This document shows positions 58,901-64,000 of a stretch of DNA of 64,000 nt, piece after piece (position 1 is the first letter of the stretch; each line of letters opens with the position of its first letter). The notes under the pieces are model-generated. The model worked only from the letters and a program-made list of their open reading frames with translations. It searched no databases and had not been told where the DNA came from. A program made the position numbers and the translations under genes. Source of the stretch: a virus; the IMG/VR virus record IMGVR_UViG_3300031707_000001, positions 62,001 to 126,000 of that record, one strand, 5' to 3'.

Positions 58901-59893
58901 ACGATTCATGCGGTCTACAACAAAGCGGACAATCCGGTCAACAAGGAATTCTATGCTTTGGTCAGCGATGATCCAAGCGTTCCTGGTACCCAATACACAG
59001 TGGTAACGTTCGTTCCGGCTTCTGGTGAAAGTTCGCCTTACACGAACTGCTTGGCAGACGTGAAGGCTGGTGACAAGGTCCGGATCAACTTTGCTACCGA
59101 TGCATGGGGTACAGCCAGCTATGAGGAATACACGGTGGCTTCAGTTTCGTCCAATACGCAACTGAAGTTGACAACGGGCCTCGCAGCCCCGGTGATCGTG
59201 GCAACAAAGATTGAAGTATGGCATCCATACAGCGTGGCTGAAATGGCTACAGCTGTGGCAGCCATCTCGTCTGGGTTTGCCAACCGCCGCATGTATCACG
59301 TCTTCCCGTCTCGCTTGGGCGCCTTTGGTGTCCAGGAGACAGCGGAATTCGGAGCAGCAGCAATTGCAGGGCTATGCAGTTCAGTGGCTCCGCAGCAGGG
59401 TCTAACGAATATCGAAGTAAACGGATTCGATGATCTGCCGATGGTGTACAGCATGTTCAATCGTGCTCAGCTTAATGAAATGGCTGGAGCAGGTACGTTG
59501 ATTATCATGCAGGACATCGCTGGTGGTACAATCTACGTCCGTCATCAGGTGTCGACGAAGGCCGCAGATGAAGACCTGAATACGACAGAACTGAGCATAA
59601 CAAAGAATCTGGACAGTATCAGTTACTTCTTTGACACTCGGTTGAAGCCGTATATCGGCCGGTTTAACATCACTCAGGCGTTGATCGATGTTATCGAAAC
59701 AGAGATTAACGATGGTTTGATGTACCTCGGCTCGCTCACGAGCGTGGGCTTGCTTGGGCCGCAGATCGTTCTGAACGGCACGTCGATCAGAAGTATTCAA
59801 CAGCATCCGGTGTTGCTGGATCACCTGATCGCATATGTGGACGTGGTACTGCCTTATCCGTTGAACGTGATGGAACTGCATTTGGTTGTATAA
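55955..59893 (+). CDS. Contractile tail sheath protein, unusually long
   Basis: 1312 residues after AAAGGAG. The C-terminal part (residues about 930-1312) is sheath-like, with WRIAFVGTDMP, FANRRMYHVFPSRLG, FNRAQLNEMAGAGTLII and a final NVMELHLVV strand that would join subunits. The N-terminus (VLPQVQVFQEFRVLPSVVVR) also fits. Between them lie roughly 600-700 residues of repeated beta-domain character. Most sheaths I know of are about 400-750 residues, so extra surface domains are likely. It makes the virus a myovirus. Confidence 0.8.
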   Translation: MPYVLPQVQVFQEFRVLPSVVVRNLNAFVFGPHYQLFRYEEAAEKALIGLGAYDKSNDTDYSYPNLPSGSTVDQSYVKLYMENVWAQYAAISASSANPLNVVSTAELNKLRAAPVIGACVVGTNGGSPIAGVNPVSGGYLRAGVTAAEDYYMWPYGGWDGGASAWSASKLVMAVDSAAQQGRMKFLTNTGANGTFVVTGNATMPHWDIGPAGIRLQMVAGVDNDIHAPVKVTFGDGAGNELLVELDESKMATLINWAIDLQKPVKIIINLAAGTTSIVWEAVAGSKTLTVNLKPADATTLNGLKSALEGISTVATYFNITLTGSGTGVVSTAVDQVGTDISAATTTLLRDSFRIHVTPNPYVFKTANGVNHSVQFFNRDVQVGDRVRYTVTDGSSVVHTGTTKVVGFEADPALAYLGDPTPKDTNAASQAADDLSAVVASLVPAAGNARTMDNTGAGVIALDGTIQQYPVDLKNGVLSESVTITITKDGLKDVAEATVESASGNYVRTGVKIETGVGGDDGEIYVGQNMVVRFVQGGTDPDAIFQVGDVYTLDPKVKGGYTVIDNRFVVKGGAYAGPIDTTYVVEVVRGGVFNRTVNVIKGLQDPYPAVAVLSASVNWDDWLGGDVDDEYVLVCTSAGDIASAQFHLSSQLGELESGIVFGVAATDIALGDKGLMAQFDVDDTFSVGDYWIIKVNGCRPQVKIFDTAGVDTGGYFTVEAGGVLDLGGYGGTITFEANLNELGGFAPDGGLVVGDVFYVEAVAATDGAIRTLVLADDLPSEAIPGIDSATDMTNTAPDKFGSWLYLVQATTAIESERIQSPPDYNWLADAGGITVYKNLQVQDSSWTNLLGEMMWMNVYSADMYVEYRALLSTYTDTLHFIADIANVPTELGTVSPDNPLSQGVYNALSNSGNRGVWYMGVPSVDLAGFSTVLDRASLTDEVYNFAPLTRDMQILDAVEAHVNDMSSESNKRWRIAFVGTDMPTIHAVYNKADNPVNKEFYALVSDDPSVPGTQYTVVTFVPASGESSPYTNCLADVKAGDKVRINFATDAWGTASYEEYTVASVSSNTQLKLTTGLAAPVIVATKIEVWHPYSVAEMATAVAAISSGFANRRMYHVFPSRLGAFGVQETAEFGAAAIAGLCSSVAPQQGLTNIEVNGFDDLPMVYSMFNRAQLNEMAGAGTLIIMQDIAGGTIYVRHQVSTKAADEDLNTTELSITKNLDSISYFFDTRLKPYIGRFNITQALIDVIETEINDGLMYLGSLTSVGLLGPQIVLNGTSIRSIQQHPVLLDHLIAYVDVVLPYPLNVMELHLVV

Positions 59894-59901
59894 TGATTTG
59901 T

Positions 59902-59929
59902 GGTGGCGGGGGTATATGCCTCCGCCACC
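59902..59929 (+). promoter_or_regulatory. Hairpin between sheath and tube genes
   Basis: GGTGGCGGGGG/CCTCCGCCACC (59902-59912/59919-59929) has a TATATG loop. No T-tract follows, so it may shield or process the mRNA between two highly expressed genes rather than end transcription. Confidence 0.5.
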
Positions 59930-59947
59930 CAATTAAGGAGAACTGAA

Positions 59948-60538
59948 ATGGCTGGACTAGGAAATGATATCTTTGGATATAAGAGACAGCCGAAGCCTTC
60001 TGGCGTATTCTCGTCTGAAGACTCCGTGTTGATCATCGGCGGCGGTAATAACCAATCAACGGACGTGAGTGCCAAGAACAAGCTGGGCTACCTTGTACAG
60101 AACTGGAACGTCAGTTATGCACAACAGGTCCAGGAACTGTTTGAACTTGGTTCGAACACCTTGTATTGGGCAAAGGGTCGCCCGGTTGGACAGGGGGCCC
60201 TGGGACGTGTACTGGGAGGCCAGGACGCTGAAGGATCAGGCGAAACCGACAGAGCCGGATTCATGCCACAGGAAGCTTACGACATTTGCGACGGTGGTGC
60301 AACAATGACGTTGCAGGCTCGTGGCGGCGCTTGCGAAACACCGATCAAATCTACGGATGGTGTACCTGTAGTTCAGGGTGGCCTGAAGAAGGGTATTGAG
60401 ATCACCATGTCGGGTGTAGTCGTAACAAGTATTGGATTCACGATGCAGGTTGGCGACGTCCGATTGTGGGAAAATATCACATGGCGTTTTGCCTTCATGA
60501 ATCTCAAGAGCAAGAACAATCTGCATCCGCAGACTTAA
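59948..60538 (+). CDS. Tail tube protein (putative)
   Basis: 196 residues from ATG 59948 after AAGGAG. It is beta-rich with EDSVLIIGGGNN near residue 24 and GGLKKGIEITMSGVVVTSIG near 140. Size, place right after the sheath and a strong terminator after it fit the tube. It has no motif that alone would prove it. Confidence 0.65.
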   Translation: MAGLGNDIFGYKRQPKPSGVFSSEDSVLIIGGGNNQSTDVSAKNKLGYLVQNWNVSYAQQVQELFELGSNTLYWAKGRPVGQGALGRVLGGQDAEGSGETDRAGFMPQEAYDICDGGATMTLQARGGACETPIKSTDGVPVVQGGLKKGIEITMSGVVVTSIGFTMQVGDVRLWENITWRFAFMNLKSKNNLHPQT

Positions 60539-60598
60539 TGTTTGGCTGATTACAGCATAGCTGGGGCCGAAATACGAAATCGTCCGTTTGAGCACTAA

Positions 60599-60636
60599 CC
60601 CCAGCCTGGATACTTTCTAGGCTGGGGTTTTTCTTT
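60599..60636 (+). terminator. Strong terminator after the tube gene
   Basis: CCCCAGCCT/AGGCTGGGG (60599-60607/60619-60627) has an 11-nt loop, then TTTTTCTTT. Confidence 0.92.
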
Positions 60637-60649
60637 GGAGCCCGTATCG

Positions 60650-63124
60650 ATGTGGTACGTAGATACATATCTTCGAGACTTAACTAATTCTCTGCCTCGT
60701 ACTGCCCGTGGCGGCAACCAATCTGAAAATATTGCCGCCCAGTCACAACATGAAGTGCTTTCGACCTATCCGGGGCAGTTGTTTTCCGGCGTAGTTACCC
60801 GAGCAGGTGCCGGCACATACGACGTAGCAGTGATGGTTTCCAAAGATGGAAAACCGATTGGCTGCAACGTTGTTTGCAGTACGGTTTCATATCTGCAAGG
60901 CACCTCAGACTGTCATCTTCCAACTGAAGGTTCGGAAGTTATCGTATTCAAGAGTTTCGAGAATACGGGGTACGGTGTGATTATAGGTACTGTACCGCCA
61001 TCAGATAAACTGTCACCTTTGAGCGCAGACAACAAGATGCCGCAAAGCTATGTGCATTTGTGGGATTGTGAACCGGGTGCCGGCGGAGGGACGGAAGCCG
61101 CATATGTTGTTCCGTTTCAAGATGCTAAGAATCCCGGATCTGTTAATGCCCACGCTGGACGGCCAAATGACATACTTCCAGGCAACCAGGCCTGGATTAA
61201 CGAGCAGGGCGTGGGGATGGCCGTCCTGAACCTCATATTGAGCCTTAAAGGCTCCGACAGGGCCCGAATAGACCTGTCCTGCCTGGATGATACCATAAGG
61301 CTTATATCGGGCTATTATAGGCATATACACGCCCAGGGAGAGGACCAGGTCTATAATGACGGAGGCCGGCTGACCCGGGAAGTGTACGGAACGTCAAATC
61401 AGTGGGAAAAATACGGGCAATCCAGTTTGGGACCCAACCTGTGGGCATATCAGAAAGACGATCCGGCATTCCTCGGAACCGCCCGGGAAGCCGTATGGGA
61501 GTCGGTAGCAGCACAGCCTTTGGCGTCCAAAAAACGTTTCCAGATCTTTACAGGTTACTTAGGCGATCTAATCAACCTGTTTATAGCTACACCTGATCCT
61601 ACCGTTAAGCAAGAGACCCAGGATAACGATTCTATGGATCAGGGCCTCATGCACACGCATATAGACGAGACAGGTAGAATGCAGGTTCGAAGTGCGTCTG
61701 GGATATCCATTGAGCGTTGCGATCGTATTCCGGTGCCCAAGAAAAAGCACGAACCGTGGGATCCGGAAGGCGACAAGATGGAGGATATAGATAAGGTTGA
61801 GGCAAAAGGTCCGTATGTCTTTACCAAGGATTATCCTGGGGCCCGGGCCTTACAAATGCAGAATGCCCGGGCCTGGCGCAACAAGCAGGCCTACCAGCGA
61901 CTGCATGAGCAGGCACAATCTTCCGGTCGTAAGGATTTCTATTTGCCGGAAGAAAAGGAGATGCGAACTCCCGACGATCTGGTTGACGAGGCCAATCAGG
62001 TTACGGCCGACTTCAGTAAGAATGCCAATCGCAAGGCGTATATCAATGTCGAGGACGATGGCAGTATTATCATGCGGGATGCTTGGGGCTCTGAGATCAT
62101 CATGGGCTATGGTGGTATTACCATCAACTGTGCCGGCAACATTATGATTCGAAGTGGACAGAGTACGGTAGTATTGGCCGGAAAAGACTTCATTGGCAAA
62201 GCTAAGAATTGCATGGACCTGTCAGCGACAGACAAGGATGTACGTATCAAGGCCGAGAACAATATGCAGATTCATGGCAAGGGTGTATTGGTGGAAAGTA
62301 CAGCTACGGTTGAATCTGCAGCAGCTGACAACCCTACTGGAGTTATTTTGAAGGCCAAAGATTCTCGTATCCTGGCAATCGGTAAGAAGGTGCATCTTGC
62401 CGGTAAGGAATCTGTGCTTGTTGACGGGAAAGACGATCAAGGCAAGATGCAAGGTAATATGTATGTGGCAGTGAAAGAATTCAATGTCATAGCTACAGAG
62501 ATGGCAAACGTTATAGCGGGCAAGGAAGCCGGGTTGCTTATGACGCCTCGTTCTGCCGCTCTCGCTGGCGGAGATGCTTCCCTTGTTGGTGGTGCCAACG
62601 TTGCCGTATTGCATGGTGCAAAGGCGTGGGTTCCTTTGTACGAAGCAGATATGACTAGTAATTTCTATGCGATCTTAGCACAATATTTCGTCACCATATA
62701 CAACATCTATATCACAGGAAACGGCTGGCTTGATCCGTTCAATCCTAGTAACCGGTACAACGTGGAGTTTTTGTTCCGTTCATCTTCAGAATATGGTACA
62801 TTACAAGCAATGACGTTGGAAGGCGCCAGTGAGTTTCATGTCTATCAGGCTACGTGGACTTGCTTGGCTAACCAACACCAATCGATGCTTTCAGGTGTTA
62901 CGGTTGTACCATGGAAAGAAAATAGTGTGAACGATACATATCCGTGGCCGGGTGCGGATATCTATGACAGAGAATCAGGATATGTAAAAGTCGATCCTGA
63001 ATCCAATAAGTCAAATATCGAGGATTTTCAAAACGAAATAGCAAAAATACGGAAGGAGGTTGTCAATCAGGTTGACAATCTCAAAGCAGTAGGATTCGAC
63101 GAATACGAAGTCGCACAAACATAA
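60650..63124 (+). CDS. Baseplate spike/hub protein, gp5/VgrG-like
   Basis: 824 residues from ATG 60650, with TTGGAG nine bases up. Residues about 45-115 (YPGQLFSGVVTRAGAGTYDV ... PTEGSEVIVF) resemble the OB-fold of spike proteins. Residues about 460-660 contain a long series of short strands with I-x-A/G-x-N/K patterns (MRDAWGSEIIMGYGGITINC onward), as in the triple beta-helix of membrane-piercing spikes. A C-terminal helix follows. No lysozyme domain is seen. Confidence 0.75.
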   Translation: MWYVDTYLRDLTNSLPRTARGGNQSENIAAQSQHEVLSTYPGQLFSGVVTRAGAGTYDVAVMVSKDGKPIGCNVVCSTVSYLQGTSDCHLPTEGSEVIVFKSFENTGYGVIIGTVPPSDKLSPLSADNKMPQSYVHLWDCEPGAGGGTEAAYVVPFQDAKNPGSVNAHAGRPNDILPGNQAWINEQGVGMAVLNLILSLKGSDRARIDLSCLDDTIRLISGYYRHIHAQGEDQVYNDGGRLTREVYGTSNQWEKYGQSSLGPNLWAYQKDDPAFLGTAREAVWESVAAQPLASKKRFQIFTGYLGDLINLFIATPDPTVKQETQDNDSMDQGLMHTHIDETGRMQVRSASGISIERCDRIPVPKKKHEPWDPEGDKMEDIDKVEAKGPYVFTKDYPGARALQMQNARAWRNKQAYQRLHEQAQSSGRKDFYLPEEKEMRTPDDLVDEANQVTADFSKNANRKAYINVEDDGSIIMRDAWGSEIIMGYGGITINCAGNIMIRSGQSTVVLAGKDFIGKAKNCMDLSATDKDVRIKAENNMQIHGKGVLVESTATVESAAADNPTGVILKAKDSRILAIGKKVHLAGKESVLVDGKDDQGKMQGNMYVAVKEFNVIATEMANVIAGKEAGLLMTPRSAALAGGDASLVGGANVAVLHGAKAWVPLYEADMTSNFYAILAQYFVTIYNIYITGNGWLDPFNPSNRYNVEFLFRSSSEYGTLQAMTLEGASEFHVYQATWTCLANQHQSMLSGVTVVPWKENSVNDTYPWPGADIYDRESGYVKVDPESNKSNIEDFQNEIAKIRKEVVNQVDNLKAVGFDEYEVAQT

Positions 63125-63134
63125 GGAGCAGGTC

Positions 63135-63842
63135 ATGGACCTAAAAGAAAAACTAGCAGAAAGACTGGCACAAGGTGGAGCAATTGGTTCAGCAGACGTG
63201 GCTGAATTTTCCACCCCTGCCAAAGATAAAAAAGAGGTTAGTGGTGATGTTAAAACGCCTCTAACCGAGAATGCCAAAAAGGATCCTATCCTGAAAGCAT
63301 CAAATGATGGCGGAGTTGCCAGGGCGTTGGCGGATGAAGTTTCAACGTCTGCAATTTCCGAACCTGTGGTAATTTCGGACAAGGATAGAGAGGCGTTCTT
63401 GGATGCCTTGGTATCAGGCGCCCGGTTCGAATTGCCTTTCGAACTATTCAGAGGAAAAATCAAAGGACGTTTTCGTTCCCGTACTCAAGCTGAGACAGGG
63501 GCCGTTATATCCTATGTCAGCTATGAATGTAGGAAAGAAAAGGTCATCACAGGTATTGAATATTCCAATCGCCTGCGTAATATGCTGCTAGCAACACAGG
63601 TGAAGGAACTCAATGGTTTGGCATTTCTACCATTGAAGGATCCGCTCTTACGCACTATGGATGGCGAAAAGGCTATTGAACCTGGGTGGTTGGATCAGGT
63701 AACATATTGGGAAAAGCAGGGTGATGGTTTGGTCAACGCAATTTACAAGGAATTGCAAATATTTGAGCGGAAGTATTGGACAATGGTCGACAACGCCGGA
63801 GATCAAAATTTCTGGAATCCCGCAGGATCTACCTCCAAGTAG
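63135..63842 (+). CDS. Tail assembly chaperone (unshifted product)
   Basis: 235 residues after AAGGAG. The helical body (FLDALVSGARFELPFELFRG, then GAVISYVSYECRKEKV) and the end ELQIFERKYWTMVDNAGDQN followed by FWNP resemble chaperones encoded between spike or tube and tape-measure genes. A -1 frameshift signal near the 3' end (63806-63857) allows a longer form. In known tail chaperone pairs the two forms are made at a fixed ratio and coat the tape measure during tail assembly. Confidence 0.75.
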   Translation: MDLKEKLAERLAQGGAIGSADVAEFSTPAKDKKEVSGDVKTPLTENAKKDPILKASNDGGVARALADEVSTSAISEPVVISDKDREAFLDALVSGARFELPFELFRGKIKGRFRSRTQAETGAVISYVSYECRKEKVITGIEYSNRLRNMLLATQVKELNGLAFLPLKDPLLRTMDGEKAIEPGWLDQVTYWEKQGDGLVNAIYKELQIFERKYWTMVDNAGDQNFWNPAGSTSK

Positions 63843-63857
63843 CGACTCTCCTGCGGG
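63806..63857 (+). promoter_or_regulatory. Programmed -1 ribosomal frameshift signal
   Basis: The heptamer A AAT TTC (63806-63812) is in the correct frame for -1 slippage. After a 6-nt spacer a 9-bp perfect stem CCCGCAGGA/TCCTGCGGG (63819-63827/63849-63857) follows. The zero-frame stop TAG (63840-63842) lies in its loop. After -1 slippage the frame stays open to the window end. Confidence 0.85.
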
Positions 63858-64000
63858 CAAGCCATGCTCCATTACAATTTGAGCATAGACACTCAGCATT
63901 GAGTATGCAGCTGAGAATGGACGTACACGAGTCGGTACTGTACCAGGAAGCCGGGCTAAGTTACATGATAGCCCTGGCGGCCTTGCATGCTCATGAAGAT
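63813..64000 (+). CDS. Frameshifted C-terminal extension of the tail chaperone (partial)
   Basis: In the -1 frame the sequence after the slip site is open to the window end, reading LESRRIYLQVATLLRASHAP and later SVLYQEAGLSYMIALAALHA. It has no ribosome site of its own, which fits translation only through the frameshift. The 3' end is outside the window, and a tape-measure gene is expected further on. Confidence 0.7.

Noticed and set aside
59902-59929. Hairpin after the sheath gene as a terminator
   Set aside because: No run of T follows the stem, and the tube gene shares the operon.

Overview
The window reads as part of the genome of a large, tailed, contractile-tail phage (myovirus) infecting a bacterium. 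Evidence: portal, candidate prohead protease, scaffold, capsid, very large tail sheath, tail tube, baseplate spike and a frameshifted tail chaperone all lie on the + strand in normal morphogenetic order. Almost every gene has a purine-rich ribosome binding site, start/stop overlaps of the ATGA type are common, and promoters look like bacterial sigma70 sites. Genes are packed tightly and nearly all run left to right. The only supported minus-strand genes are two HNH endonucleases. The host cannot be named from the sequence.

Region 1 (1-6.0 kb) is rich in RNA and RNA-binding candidates. It holds small genes and a MazG-like protein, then two tRNA genes whose anticodon arms are interrupted by 40-nt-class inserts. 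A roughly 450-nt non-coding array follows, carrying the same conserved RNA motif in circularly permuted form. Then come a DUF2828/TROVE-like VWA protein, a RAMP(Cas7)-like protein, and an 800-bp non-coding stretch built almost entirely from degenerate pentamers of the form GTNNN, closed by a strong terminator.

Region 2 (6.0-20.1 kb) is accessory and early-type. It contains a prepilin-like micro-protein, a WGR-ATP DNA ligase, a DHH phosphoesterase, four paralogous Cys-rich proteins ending in YWGRK-like motifs, a SleB-type cell-wall hydrolase, an arginase-fold UPF0489-like protein and many small zinc-ribbon proteins. Short transcription units here are bounded by a conserved promoter family (CTTAAT-N17-TATAAN, then ATGTAGG) and hairpin terminators. 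One of these promoters drives a highly structured non-coding region of about 460 nt (16.77-17.23 kb).

Region 3 (20.2-45 kb) starts with head-related genes and the portal. A run of Ala/Gly/Pro-rich probable virion proteins follows, many sharing a short motif of the type GFIxKCxxxGVDPE and several having glycine-zipper hydrophobic segments. Then comes a phage-encoded multisubunit RNA polymerase with an unusual layout. Beta and the N-terminal half of beta-prime are one 1463-residue protein, and the C-terminal half of beta-prime is a separate 618-residue protein after six small genes. Its place among virion genes suggests that it may be packaged and ejected with internal proteins.

Region 4 (45-64 kb) is the morphogenesis block: prohead protease candidate, acidic scaffold with an Asp-Pro repeat, decoration candidate, major capsid protein, neck proteins, 1312-residue sheath, tube, baseplate spike, and a tail assembly chaperone with a clear -1 frameshift signal. 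Its extension runs off the window.
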